DNA of 64,000 nt from Streptomyces sp. SAI-135 (GCF_029893805.1 NZ_JARXYP010000002.1:4340001-4404000), one strand, 5' to 3'. Shown: positions 40,606-49,112, counted from the stretch's first letter. Translations and numbers: made by a program. The notes: generated from the letters alone by a model not told the origin.

Positions 40606-41214
40606 TCAGGCGAGCCGTCCCAGTCCGCCGGCCAACAGCCCGAACGCCCGCTCGGCCGCGGCCACGGCATCCCCGCGCACGTCCTCGATCCGCTCCCCCT
40701 CGGAGATGCGCCGCCAGTTCTCCATGGCGAGGATCCGCCGCACGGCGATGATCTGCCCCGCCGCCAGCCGTGCGTCGAGGTCACCCCCGAGCACCTCGGC
40801 GAGCGCGGTCTCCTGCCGTTCCAGGTGGCCATGGGCCCGTGCGACGAGAGCGGGGGTGCCGTAGAGCAACGCGTGAAAGGCGAGCACATCGGGGTGATCA
40901 CTGAGCCCAGTGGCCGGGTCGCCCCGCTCCAGCCCTTCCAGGAAATGCCGCCGCAGGGCGACGAGCGGCGCCTCGTCCGACCGGGCCACGACCCGCGCGG
41001 CCTCGTCCTCGTGATCGGCGATCCGGTGCAGGACGAGGTCCTCCTTCGCCGGGAAGTATCGGAACAGCGTCGGCTTGGAGATCTCGGCGGCAGCGGCGAT
41101 CTCGGCCACGGAGACGGCGTCGAAGCCCTTCTCCAGAAAGAGCCGGATGGCGATCTCGGAGACGGTCTCGTACATCTGCCGCTTCTTGCGCTCGCGGAGG
41201 CCGGGGGCGGTCAT
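40606..41214 (-). CDS. TetR-family transcriptional regulator
   Basis: 202 residues from ATG 41214. The helix-turn-helix (~10-60) reads QMYETVSEIAIRLFLEKGFD then AVSVAEIAAAAEISKPTLFR then YFPAKEDLV. The C-terminal ligand domain is all helix. It is read in the same direction as the HelD-like gene and lies 57 bp upstream of it, so it probably controls that gene or itself through the AT-rich site at 40584. Confidence 0.9.
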   Translation of the reverse strand: MTAPGLRERKKRQMYETVSEIAIRLFLEKGFDAVSVAEIAAAAEISKPTLFRYFPAKEDLVLHRIADHEDEAARVVARSDEAPLVALRRHFLEGLERGDPATGLSDHPDVLAFHALLYGTPALVARAHGHLERQETALAEVLGGDLDARLAAGQIIAVRRILAMENWRRISEGERIEDVRGDAVAAAERAFGLLAGGLGRLA

Positions 41215-41320
41215 GGGGGTGAGCCTACGCAGTGGCAGGGTCATTTCGTACGCGCCGACGGCCGGTCAGACGTTCGGGGGTGCCCTCAATCCAATTACGG
41301 TCAACTATCTGCCACTGGAC

Positions 41321-42184
41321 TTACGTCGCCAGCAGCCGCCACGTCGAGTCGAACCACTTCTGCCAGCTGCTCACGATCAGCGAGGCCTGGGACTCGGGGT
41401 CGTCGTCCTTGGCGCAGTGGGTCAGTGTCGAGTCGAGTCCTATGACGTCGACAACGTCCAGACAGGTTCCGTCGTCGAGGGTCAAGGGCCGCTCGGTCGG
41501 CACGTACGGGCCTGTCACCACCTCGGCCCCATTGAAGATGTAGAGCTTCGAGTAGGGCACGAGAGGGGCTCTGCGGATCTCCACCGTGGCAGTCAGGCCG
41601 TCGATGTCCCGGTCAAGATCCTGCAGGCGACGGACGAGGTTGTCCGTGTGATATCTCCTGATGCCCGTAAGGTGCCTCTGCGGCCTGTCGTCGCCGGGGC
41701 CATCCAGGGCACGTGGATAGGGCAGTGGCTCGTCGTCGGACGGCGTCAGCACGCGAATGGTGACCGTCTCCGGCCTGATCTCCCCGGCCCGGATGCGCTC
41801 CTCCTGCACCCGCACATGGGTATAGAGCACCTCTGACGTGAGCGTGAACACGTCCAGCGTGACATCGGGCGCAGTAAACGCGGACGCGATCAGGGGCCCG
41901 AGGGTCACACGCTTCGCGGCGGTGTTCCCGCGCACCCGCGATCGGACGGTCTGAGTGCGCAGCACAACCGATCCCCTGCCCTGACGCGACTCGATCCAGC
42001 CCTCGCGCGCCAGAACGCCGAGCACACGCTGAACAGTGTCACGGGACACCTGATACTTCTCGGCGAGCTTGCGCTGCGACGGCAGGAGTCTCCCCTCGTC
42101 GTACTCGCCCTCCGTGATGTCCGCGAGCAGGGCGCTCTTCAGTTCCTGCACCTTTCGCCCACCGTCATCGACCCCACCCCTCAT
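41321..42184 (-). CDS. DevA-type GntR regulator (paralogue 1)
   Basis: 287 residues from ATG 42184. Winged helix (~8-75): VQELKSALLADITEGEYDEG, LLPSQRKLAEKYQVSRDTVQ and RVLGVLAREGWIESRQGRGS. The C-terminal domain (~95-287) is shared with three other regulators in this window (44664, 46526, 47810): LTSEVLYTHVRVQEERIRAG, RRAPLVPYSKLYIFNGAEVV and SLIVSSWQKWFDSTWRLLAT. This ending W-F-x-x-x-W is characteristic of the DevA group of GntR proteins. The ligand is unknown. It is downstream of the double-kinase gene and probably cotranscribed with it. Confidence 0.82.
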   Translation of the reverse strand: MRGGVDDGGRKVQELKSALLADITEGEYDEGRLLPSQRKLAEKYQVSRDTVQRVLGVLAREGWIESRQGRGSVVLRTQTVRSRVRGNTAAKRVTLGPLIASAFTAPDVTLDVFTLTSEVLYTHVRVQEERIRAGEIRPETVTIRVLTPSDDEPLPYPRALDGPGDDRPQRHLTGIRRYHTDNLVRRLQDLDRDIDGLTATVEIRRAPLVPYSKLYIFNGAEVVTGPYVPTERPLTLDDGTCLDVVDVIGLDSTLTHCAKDDDPESQASLIVSSWQKWFDSTWRLLAT

Positions 42185-42269
42185 AATCACAGGCCGCCCC
42201 CCATCGATACCGGACCAGCTTCCACCCACATTCAGGCAACTGGCAGTGGTCCCCACAAAGTTGTGCGGA

Positions 42270-44483
42270 TCAGTTTCCGGCCGACGCCTTCTCCCGGTGC
42301 ACATGCGGCAGCGCGAGCGCAAGGTAGGGGTTGGTCGTCGACTTGGAGCTGAGCCCCAGTGTCGCGGTCGCTGCGGTCAGCGTCATGGCGTAGGTGTCCA
42401 CCGCCCTGCTGACGTTGGGGGCTTCAAGGCTGTCCCGAGTCACCAGCCGGTCCAGATCCACGTAGGCGGAGCGGACGGTTTCAATCCAGCGGTACACGCG
42501 CCAGTCCCGACGCCAGCCCATCGTGCAGTCCTCCGGCAACAGGTGCGACCACCGATCGAACAGGCGTGTTCGGATCTCGGGCAGGGTCGGCGTCAGGTGC
42601 ATATGGCGGACCAGGTCGTACAGAGGGTCACCCACCATCGCCATCTCCCAGTCGATCAGCGTCAGCCCAGTCCCGTCCTCACGGCGGATCATGTTCCAGG
42701 GATTGAGATCTCCATGGAGAAGCACGGCACGTCGAGGAGCCACCGTATGCCGACCAAGGATCTGTTCGAGGCGAAAACTGCTCGTCGGAAGCCCTAGCTG
42801 CCCCGCCAGTTGCAGGGTCTCCTTCGGTAGTTCGGACACCATCCGGATGAGTTCGTCGCACAGTTGCGCATGGAACCCGGCGGCCAAGGAGTTGACATCT
42901 TCTGCCAGCTTTCCGCAGTCGACCTGTGTGAGGGCGTGAAGCTGGTTCACGAGGTCGTCCGCCTCGTGCGGCAGAAGGCCGCCCTCAGGGTGGGCGGGAG
43001 CCCGGATCTCTCCCTCCGGTCCTTCGAAGGAGTGGATGGTGAACTGGTCTCCCAGCTCGCTGATACCCAGCGCCAGTACACGGGGCGCGCGCACCGCGAC
43101 GCCCGAGTCCTCGATCGCCCGCAATACGACGTGTTCGTTCAAGAACCGGCGTTCCCGGGTGTTGCCGGCCGCCACCTTGCGCCGCACCATCACCGGGTAC
43201 TCCACCCCCTCGACCCGCACCGCCGTACTGAGGTGTGCCGTCCCCTTGAACACTCGTTCGGCTGAGGCCGCTCCCTCCTCGAACAGGGCTTCCTGTACCG
43301 CCGTAGCGGGGAACTTGGGATGTTCGGGGACGTTCTTGTCGCGTTCCCACGAGATCGACGACACCGCGCGATCACGGCTGTGGCGCTTGCCGTGGGACAC
43401 GTTCCAGCGGAAGAGGATGCGTTCGATGGCCTTCTCGTCCGGAACGTTCTTCAGTCTCAGGGGCTCCTCGGCTGCCTGCAGCGCCCAGAACACCGCTTCG
43501 GTCGCGGCGTCCAAATCCTTCTGATCGAACGATTCGCCCAGGGATGTAGCGGCACGCATCACATCCGGGTAGACGGACTGGGCGCGCTCGAACGCGACGT
43601 AGTGCCGCAGGTCGCGCTCCAGACCGTTGACGGCTTTCGGGCGCCGCACCACCATGGCCGAGCGCCACGCGTCGACCGCCTCGTCCCACTGGTCCCCCGG
43701 GTAGCCCATGCGCACCAGATGGGTCGCGAGATCGTGCAGCGGGTCACCGTAGCTCGAGAGTTCCCAGTCCACACAGATCAACGGGGGTCCCGCCTCGTAC
43801 GACACAATGACGTTGTCGCGATGCAGATCCGTGTGGAGAAGGCTGAACGGGCGGCTGATCATCGCAGGAACCCGCTCGGCGAACCGCACCATGGCGTCCT
43901 CGGGGATGCCCAGCATCGCGAACAGACCGCCGAACCTTCGCCAGTTACGCTGCCGGACTTGAGATTCCGTGGCCAGGGCCAGCGTGCGCAGAAAGGCCCT
44001 GCTGTCCCGGCTGGACCGGGGCCAGTACTGCGGCAGAGGGGGAAGTTCCTTCCGGCCGACCTGCGTCATGTCCGCCAGCAGTTCGGCCAGGGCCCGAACC
44101 AGATGCTGGTCGACCCGTTTGCCGTTGGGGCAGACGCTCGACAGGGGGACGCCGTCCACATAGCTCATGACCGCCGTGTCGCCGTACTTCAACAGGCACT
44201 GCGGTACGTGCGGAAGGGCCCCTGAGATCGCCTTGAGGATCTCCGCCTCGTCCTGCCAGGTGCGAATCACGACCGGCAGGGCGGCACGCTGGCGCTCGCG
44301 CACCATGACGAACTTGAGATTCGCCAGAGGATCCAGCCAGGGTGGGGGCGGAACGATGTAGTTCAGGTTGTGGTGACCACGGGTGAGTCGCCCAGCCGAT
44401 TTGGCATGGGAAACCAGCTCACCGAGCGCTTCGCGGGCCGCCCGCCCCGCGAACGCGGTAGCGGGCCCGGATGGAACACCCAC
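42270..44483 (-). CDS. Protein with two fused aminoglycoside-phosphotransferase-like kinase domains
   Basis: 737 residues, GTG start. The first kinase-like domain spans ~30-350, with catalytic loop HTDLHRDNVIV (217-227) and DFG-equivalent CVDWELSSYGDPLHDL (237-252). The second spans ~390-720, with LHGDLNPWNMI and LIDWEMAMVGDPLYDLVRHM. Both halves keep the catalytic Asp and Asn and the metal-binding Asp, so both may be active. Such folds phosphorylate antibiotics, choline, homoserine or sugars. Tandem fusion in one chain is unusual. It stands between two DevA-type regulators in the same orientation and next to devB, a HAD phosphatase, which suggests a regulated phosphorylation pathway (inference). 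Confidence 0.8.
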   Translation of the reverse strand: MGVPSGPATAFAGRAAREALGELVSHAKSAGRLTRGHHNLNYIVPPPPWLDPLANLKFVMVRERQRAALPVVIRTWQDEAEILKAISGALPHVPQCLLKYGDTAVMSYVDGVPLSSVCPNGKRVDQHLVRALAELLADMTQVGRKELPPLPQYWPRSSRDSRAFLRTLALATESQVRQRNWRRFGGLFAMLGIPEDAMVRFAERVPAMISRPFSLLHTDLHRDNVIVSYEAGPPLICVDWELSSYGDPLHDLATHLVRMGYPGDQWDEAVDAWRSAMVVRRPKAVNGLERDLRHYVAFERAQSVYPDVMRAATSLGESFDQKDLDAATEAVFWALQAAEEPLRLKNVPDEKAIERILFRWNVSHGKRHSRDRAVSSISWERDKNVPEHPKFPATAVQEALFEEGAASAERVFKGTAHLSTAVRVEGVEYPVMVRRKVAAGNTRERRFLNEHVVLRAIEDSGVAVRAPRVLALGISELGDQFTIHSFEGPEGEIRAPAHPEGGLLPHEADDLVNQLHALTQVDCGKLAEDVNSLAAGFHAQLCDELIRMVSELPKETLQLAGQLGLPTSSFRLEQILGRHTVAPRRAVLLHGDLNPWNMIRREDGTGLTLIDWEMAMVGDPLYDLVRHMHLTPTLPEIRTRLFDRWSHLLPEDCTMGWRRDWRVYRWIETVRSAYVDLDRLVTRDSLEAPNVSRAVDTYAMTLTAATATLGLSSKSTTNPYLALALPHVHREKASAGN

Positions 44484-44585
44484 GGCGCACTCCTGAGCAA
44501 CTATGCGGCGCCTCCGATTTTCATGCGCAGCACGAGAGGGACCACACTGTAGTGCTCAAGTGGCCTCGACACGAGAGTTATTCAG

Positions 44586-44601
44586 AACTGGCTACCCAGT
44601 T
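44586..44601. promoter_or_regulatory. Palindrome upstream of the double-kinase gene
   Basis: AACTGG-CTAC-CCAGTT, perfect 6-bp arms, about 100 bp upstream of the kinase start. Similar in design to the TTGG/CCAA palindromes at the devA and devE promoters, so a DevA-type regulator may bind here. Confidence 0.45.
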
Positions 44602-44663
44602 GAGACGGTCTTCACTCCTTCGCTTCACACAGTTCGAGACGTGTGCACGAACAGGCGCCCCCG

Positions 44664-45557
44664 TCAGGACAGGTCATAGCGGTGCCAGCAAGAGTCGAAC
44701 CATTCCTGCCAGCTCTGCATGAACACGGAACCGGTGGCGCCGGGATCGCCCTCGTCATTGGCCAGTCGTATCAAGGTCGACCCCAGTCCCAGGACGTCCC
44801 AGGCATCGATCTCGGTGTCGTCGTCCATCAGGATCGTGCGCTCCACGATCTTGTACGGGCCCAACAACCCCTCCACGCCGCGCCGCAAGTACAGCTTGTG
44901 GGTCGGCACGAGCGGCACCTCCCGGACCGGCACCTCCACATCAGGCACCAGTCCGTCCGTCTTGAGGTTGCGCAAAGCGTTGCGCAGGGAGGATGTGTGC
45001 CGACGAATGATCTCCCTGGTCCGAGCCTGAAGGATCCGGTCCAGTTCTGTCACTTCGCCGGCGGAGAGGCCCTTCGATGCCCTGGCCCGCGGATACGGGA
45101 GCTCGACCCTGTCGGACGGCAACAGTATGCGGAGGGCGATGCGCTTCGGGGCAGGGATCTGACTGTTGCGGATCGCCTCGGCCTGCACCCGGATGTGGGT
45201 GTCGAGACTTTCCGAGGTGAACGTGAAGACGTCGAGCTCCACGACTGGTTGTGCGAAGGCGCGGGCGATGAAAGGCCCGAGCGCGATACGACCGGGGGAC
45301 ACCTTCGACTGCGACTGCGTGGCCACATGGATGGGAAGCGTCACCCGAACCCTCGAGCCGCTGCCCTGCCGGGATTCGATCCAGCCTTCGGTCTTCAGCT
45401 CATCCAGGACGCGCTGAATCGTGTCGCGCGAGACTCCGAACGCGTCGGCGAGCGCACGCTGCGGCGGGAGGCTGGAACCCGGCCGGTACTCGCCGTCGGC
45501 GATACGGGACCGCAGCGCCGCCAGGATGGTGGCTCCTTTGCCGCGTTGTTCGCTCAC
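44664..45557 (-). CDS. DevA-type GntR regulator (paralogue 2)
   Basis: 297 residues, GTG start at 45557. Winged helix: ILAALRSRIADGEYRPGSSL, PPQRALADAFGVSRDTIQRV and LDELKTEGWIESRQGSGSRV. The C-terminal domain is closely similar to paralogue 1: TFTSESLDTHIRVQAEAIRN, VREVPLVPTHKLYLRRGVEG and QSWQEWFDSCWHRYDLS. A 12-bp element (CTTGCAGTCCAA) occurs twice, inverted, within 160 bp upstream of its start, beside a perfect 16-bp palindrome. This suggests autoregulation. It is upstream of the double-kinase gene. Confidence 0.82.
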   Translation of the reverse strand: MSEQRGKGATILAALRSRIADGEYRPGSSLPPQRALADAFGVSRDTIQRVLDELKTEGWIESRQGSGSRVRVTLPIHVATQSQSKVSPGRIALGPFIARAFAQPVVELDVFTFTSESLDTHIRVQAEAIRNSQIPAPKRIALRILLPSDRVELPYPRARASKGLSAGEVTELDRILQARTREIIRRHTSSLRNALRNLKTDGLVPDVEVPVREVPLVPTHKLYLRRGVEGLLGPYKIVERTILMDDDTEIDAWDVLGLGSTLIRLANDEGDPGATGSVFMQSWQEWFDSCWHRYDLS

Positions 45558-45594
45558 ATCGCGACCGTACCTCCCTCACCGGCCATCCAAACAG

Positions 45595-45715
45595 CTTGCA
45601 GTCCAACGCCAGTCAATCCGATGCAGTCAACAGACCAATATTTGTCGGCCGGTTAGTCGATCAAGCACTCGGGGCACAACCAATCTCAAGACAACCAGTC
45701 CAATTGGACTGCAAG
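45595..45715. promoter_or_regulatory. Inverted pair of CTTGCAGTCCAA and a perfect 16-bp palindrome
   Basis: CTTGCAGTCCAA at 45595-45606 and inverted at 45704-45715. The second copy overlaps the perfect palindrome CAGTCCAATTGGACTG (45696-45711). The 234-bp gap they sit in lies between devB and the regulator at 44664, and is less GC-rich than the surroundings. Confidence 0.55.
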
Positions 45716-45791
45716 TTGATCAGCGCCATCAAAGTGGACGGGGGTGGTCGGCGCAGTGGACCGGTTACTTGCAGATCTTGTGACCCACAGC

Positions 45792-46526
45792 TCAGGGAAG
45801 GTCGCCCAAGACCTTCAGCACCCGCTCCATCGAGTCGACGATGACCTCGGCACCCGCCTTCTTCAGCATCCGTTCTTTGTCCTCATTACGCGCGTAGCCC
45901 AGGAAGGCGACCCCCGCCTGTCGTGCCGCCTGGAGATCTGTGGGAGCGTCACCGATCATCAAGGTGGCCGAGGGCACGGCTCCCATGGCCTTGATGGCCT
46001 GTTCCAGGCAGTACGGGTTCGGCTTCATCAGGTCGAGGTTCGGCGTGCGGCCGTAGACGTGGGGAAAGCAGTCCGCCAGCCGACGGCTCTCGATGTACGC
46101 CGTTGCCGCGGCGGCGGCATTGTTCGTGGTGATCGCGAATCTGACGCCGTAGGACGACCACGTCCTGATCAACGGATCCGCGTACGGTGTAGGCATCGCC
46201 GTGGCAACGGCCGTCAGTTCCCGCCGAGTCAACCACTCCTCAAGCTCGAGGATCAGGTCACTCCCCCGGCGCCGCTCGTGAACACCACGCAAGGCATCGT
46301 GCGGATCATTGCCGGATCGTTCCTGCGTAGTCAGCAGTCCGCCCATGCCCAACCGGTCGATCTTATCGACCAGTTCACCGGCTATCTGGTGTGCCGGATA
46401 CCCCGCGAACAACCTGCAGATGGGCCCGTCCATGTCCCAGAGCACATACCGAGCGGAGGCGACCAGTGATGCGAGTCGTGCTGTCTCTGCTGTCACCGGT
46501 TCAGTGTGCGTCGTCTCAGGAGTCAC
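45792..46526 (-). CDS. devB: HAD-superfamily hydrolase DevB
   Basis: 244 residues, GTG start that shares one base with the devA stop (TAGTG), so the two are translationally coupled. HAD motif I is VLWDMDGPICRLF (~30-42) with both Asp; motif II lies in FAITTNNAAAAATAY; motif IV is LMIGDAPTDLQAARQAG. Phosphatase activity toward a small molecule is likely. In S. coelicolor devA and devB form the same operon and devA loss blocks aerial hyphae septation (established for that species); the hydrolase substrate is unknown. The upstream open frame to 47501 is antisense noise. Confidence 0.85.
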   Translation of the reverse strand: MTPETTHTEPVTAETARLASLVASARYVLWDMDGPICRLFAGYPAHQIAGELVDKIDRLGMGGLLTTQERSGNDPHDALRGVHERRRGSDLILELEEWLTRRELTAVATAMPTPYADPLIRTWSSYGVRFAITTNNAAAAATAYIESRRLADCFPHVYGRTPNLDLMKPNPYCLEQAIKAMGAVPSATLMIGDAPTDLQAARQAGVAFLGYARNEDKERMLKKAGAEVIVDSMERVLKVLGDLP

Positions 46527-47401
46527 TAGGAGAGTGTCAGGTCCGTCGTGATGGTTTCCCAGAGGGCGTTGAACCACTTCTGGGATTGCTCCACGAACTG
46601 GGTGTCCCGTTCGCTCCCCGAGTTCTTCTCGAACGAGAACAGCAGCGACTCCGTGCCCAGGACGTCGTACATGTCGAGCGTTCCGGTGTCGGTGGCCTCC
46701 TCCCTGCGCGCGACCATGTAGTACGCGATCAGCGCCTCCACACCGTTGAGCAGGTACAGCTTCACCGGCGGGGTGAACGGCAGGGCCCGGAATCTGACCT
46801 TGACGTCGATTCCGTGGGAGGAGCGCAGGGAGCGGAGGTTGTGGCGCAGGACGTGACCCTGGGCGTTGCGCATCTCCAGCCAGCGCTGGTGGACCGGGTT
46901 GTCGTCGTCGGGGGCCTCCACCGGTACCGGGAAGGCCAGGTTGATGTCGCGGGAGGGCAGCAGGATGCGGACGTCGATGGACTCGGGGTGCAGACGGCCC
47001 TCGTGGATGAGGCGGACCGGCTCGCTCAGGGCGACCATCAGCGTCTCCGCCGTCAGGCAGGCCGCGTCGATCCGGACGTGAGGACTGGCGAACGCGTCGG
47101 CCAGGCGGGGGGCCAGGGCCACCATCGTCGGCTGCGGGCCCTCCTGGGTGACCGGTACCTCCGCGATCCGCGGCGGGCTCCCCTTGCTCACATTGCTGAG
47201 CAGTCCGTCCTCCTGCAGTGCGCGCAGCGCCTGGCGGACCGCGCCCCGTTCCACCCCGAACTCCTCCGCGAGTTCGGCCTGGGTGGGGAGCCGGTCGCCG
47301 GCCTTGAGCTCGCCCGCGCGGATGCGTTCCCGCAGGGTGTCGGCGATTTCCTGGGGCGAGAGCCTTCTGCTGCCGTTCACTGCCACGTTCTCCTGGGTCA
47401 C
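46526..47401 (-). CDS. devA: GntR-family developmental regulator DevA
   Basis: 291 residues if started at GTG 47401 (VTQENVAVNGSRRLSPQE); GTG 47380 behind AGGAG is the alternative. Winged helix: EIADTLRERIRAGELKAGDR, PTQAELAEEFGVERGAVRQA and LRALQEDGLLSNVSKGSP. C-terminal domain: LTAETLMVALSEPVRLIHEG, RALPFTPPVKLYLLNGVEAL and QSQKWFNALWETITTDLTLS. Overlap with a HAD gene downstream and a close paralogue upstream match the S. coelicolor devA-devB-devE locus. The start region is conserved with devE (TTGGTCGTG preceded by a TTGTA box), which hints at a leaderless transcript. Confidence 0.85.
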   Translation of the reverse strand: MTQENVAVNGSRRLSPQEIADTLRERIRAGELKAGDRLPTQAELAEEFGVERGAVRQALRALQEDGLLSNVSKGSPPRIAEVPVTQEGPQPTMVALAPRLADAFASPHVRIDAACLTAETLMVALSEPVRLIHEGRLHPESIDVRILLPSRDINLAFPVPVEAPDDDNPVHQRWLEMRNAQGHVLRHNLRSLRSSHGIDVKVRFRALPFTPPVKLYLLNGVEALIAYYMVARREEATDTGTLDMYDVLGTESLLFSFEKNSGSERDTQFVEQSQKWFNALWETITTDLTLS

Positions 47402-47488
47402 GACCAAACGGTACAACTCCAATCCATCTATGGGGAGTTGTTCCGAAGTTGTTTATCAACTGCCACCAAGTGGGGACAACATAGATGG

Positions 47489-47503
47489 AGTTGGTTGCCA
47501 ACT
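47489..47503. promoter_or_regulatory. Palindrome between devA and the first small membrane gene
   Basis: AGTTGG-TTG-CCAACT, perfect arms, inside a longer block (about 47465-47512) that is almost repeated upstream of the second small gene (48785-48830). Likely operator for DevA or DevE. Confidence 0.55.
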
Positions 47504-47585
47504 TGGTTGAGTTGGCGGAAGTTTTGCCTCCGCACTGCCCGCGTTGCCCGCCTCGCCCGCCCCGAAGCCTGAAGGGGGAACCACC

Positions 47586-47774
47586 ATGCCGGCCCTCGCC
47601 CTCCTCTCCGCCGTCTTCGTCGTCGGCGTCGAGCAGACCCTGCAGTGGAAGTACGGAGCCAGCGGCATCATCGGGATGCTCCTGCTCACCATCGGGATCA
47701 AGGCCAAGAACCCCGCGATCAGCTCGACCGGGGCCGTGGTGCTCGCCCTGTTGGTCGCGGGGCCCGCCCTATGA
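47586..47774 (+). CDS. Small membrane protein, first cassette copy
   Basis: 62 residues; ATG behind AAGGGGGAA. Two membrane helices: LALLSAVFVVGVEQTLQW and GIIGMLLLTIGIKAKNPAIS plus GAVVLALLVAGPAL. It is closely related to the 61-residue protein at 48927 (both have ...WK-G-GIIG-LTIG-K-KN-AI-GAV). Divergent from devA, with a shared operator. Function unknown. Small membrane proteins at this place in S. coelicolor lie between devA and devE. Confidence 0.8.
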   Translation: MPALALLSAVFVVGVEQTLQWKYGASGIIGMLLLTIGIKAKNPAISSTGAVVLALLVAGPAL

Positions 47775-47809
47775 CCCGAGCACACCCGGATCCGCCCGCG
47801 TGGGAGACC

Positions 47810-48721
47810 TCAGCTCGTGAGCACCAGCTCCGAACTGATGGTCTCCCACAGCGCGTTGAACCACAGATGGGACTGCTCCACGAACGTCGTGTCCCGCAGC
47901 CCCGCGCCCTGTTCGAAGGCGAACAGCATCGACTGGGTGCCCTCGGAGTCGAACAGCTCCAGGTGCTCGTCGTCGATCTCCTCCTCGCGGCGGGACAGCG
48001 TGTAGTACGCGAACAGCGCCTCGTTGCCGTTGAGCAGGTACAGCTTCACCGGTGGTGTGAAGGGCAGGGCGCGGAAGGAGACGTGCACGTCTATGCCGTG
48101 CGTGGCCCGCAGGGCCAGGAGGTTGTGCTGGAGGACCTGCCCCTGCGCGTTGCGCTGGGCCAGCCAGCGCTCGTGGACCGGGTCGTCTTCGCCGCGGCCC
48201 TCGACCGGCACCGGGAAGGCGAGGTCGATGTCCCGGCCGGGCAGCAGGACGCGGACGTCGACCTTGGCCGGATTCAGTCGTCCGGCGTGGATCTGCCGCA
48301 GCCCCTCGCCGACGGCGAGGTTGAGGGAGACCGACGTCAGGCACAGGGCGTCTATCTCGACGTGCGGGGCCGCGAAGGCGGCGGCGATACGGGGGCCGAG
48401 GGTGACCATCGTGGGCTGCGGCGCGGCCCCCGGGCCTGCGGTCGCCCGGCTGAGCCCCAGGTCGGGCGCGACGGTCGCGGGGCTTCCCTTGGAGACGTTG
48501 GTGAGCAGCTGCTCCGTCTGCAACAGGTACAGCGCCTGCCGTACGACTCCCCGCTCGACGCCGAACTCATCGGCCAGCCGCGCCTGGGTGGGCATGCGCT
48601 GACCTGCCCGCAGCGCGCCGGACCGGATCCGGGCGCGGAGCTCGTCGGCCACCTCACGATGTGACTTCTGTGGCCGCTGTGACCTCTTCCGTCCATTGAC
48701 GGAGGCGCGTTTCGGGTCCAC
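47810..48721 (-). CDS. devE: DevA paralogue DevE
   Basis: 303 residues from GTG 48721 (alternative: TTG 48727). Very similar to DevA along its length: VADELRARIRSGALRAGQRM, PTQARLADEFGVERGVVRQA, FRALPFTPPVKLYLLNGNEA and SHLWFNALWETISSELVLTS. The middle has a Pro/Ala/Gly-rich insertion (SRATAGPGAAPQP). It is divergent from the second small membrane gene, as devA is from the first, so the block 46526-49112 is a duplicated two-gene unit. In S. coelicolor devE is the named neighbour of devA. Confidence 0.82.
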   Translation of the reverse strand: MDPKRASVNGRKRSQRPQKSHREVADELRARIRSGALRAGQRMPTQARLADEFGVERGVVRQALYLLQTEQLLTNVSKGSPATVAPDLGLSRATAGPGAAPQPTMVTLGPRIAAAFAAPHVEIDALCLTSVSLNLAVGEGLRQIHAGRLNPAKVDVRVLLPGRDIDLAFPVPVEGRGEDDPVHERWLAQRNAQGQVLQHNLLALRATHGIDVHVSFRALPFTPPVKLYLLNGNEALFAYYTLSRREEEIDDEHLELFDSEGTQSMLFAFEQGAGLRDTTFVEQSHLWFNALWETISSELVLTS

Positions 48722-48807
48722 GACCAAACACTACAACTTCTCGCCATCTTGCGGCAGTTCATTGGAAGGTGGTTATGAGACGCATCCAAGTGGAGATAAG
48801 TACAGTG

Positions 48808-48824
48808 AAGTTGGTCGCCAACTT
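48808..48824. promoter_or_regulatory. Palindrome between devE and the second small membrane gene
   Basis: AAGTTGG-TCG-CCAACTT, perfect 7-bp arms. The surrounding 45 bp match the block upstream of the first small gene at most positions (CCAAGTGG...GTTGGT-GCCAACTTGGT). Confidence 0.6.
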
Positions 48825-48926
48825 GGTCAACCTTGAGGGACATGGTCAAAACTTCACAAGGTTGGCCACTCGGCGATCGACAGGGGCCACCGTCCCGCAC
48901 AGGGGCCGTCCCGAAGGGGGACCGTC

Positions 48927-49112
48927 ATGCCGCTCATCGCCGTCGCCATCGCCGCCCTCGCCGTCGGCTTCGAAGCGCTCGTCCAGTGGAAGTGGGGCGC
49001 GATGGGCATCATCGCGTTCCTCGCCCTGACCATCGGCGTCAAGTCGAAGAACGTCGCGATCGGTGGCATCGGAGCGGTCATCCTCGTGATGCTGCTCGCC
49101 CAGTCCGGATGA
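48927..49112 (+). CDS. Small membrane protein, second cassette copy
   Basis: 61 residues; ATG behind AAGGGGGA. Residues LIAVAIAALAVGFEALVQWK, WGAMGIIAFLALTIGVKSKN and VAIGGIGAVILVMLLAQSG give two membrane helices. Paralogue of the protein at 47586. Divergent from devE. The following 209 bp contain three copies of GATGACGCCGTCC-type repeats (49107-49149) and two of ACAGCCACAACTGAA, but no gene. Confidence 0.8.
   Translation: MPLIAVAIAALAVGFEALVQWKWGAMGIIAFLALTIGVKSKNVAIGGIGAVILVMLLAQSG

Noticed and set aside
41300..41325. Cobalamin riboswitch, because of a GCCACTG box
   Set aside because: Only the isolated 7-mer is present; the other conserved parts are missing and it lies at the 3' end of a gene.
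46527..47501. Extension of devB to a 569-residue protein
   Set aside because: The extra sequence is the devA gene read in another frame; a GTG start coupled to the devA stop gives the correct HAD length.
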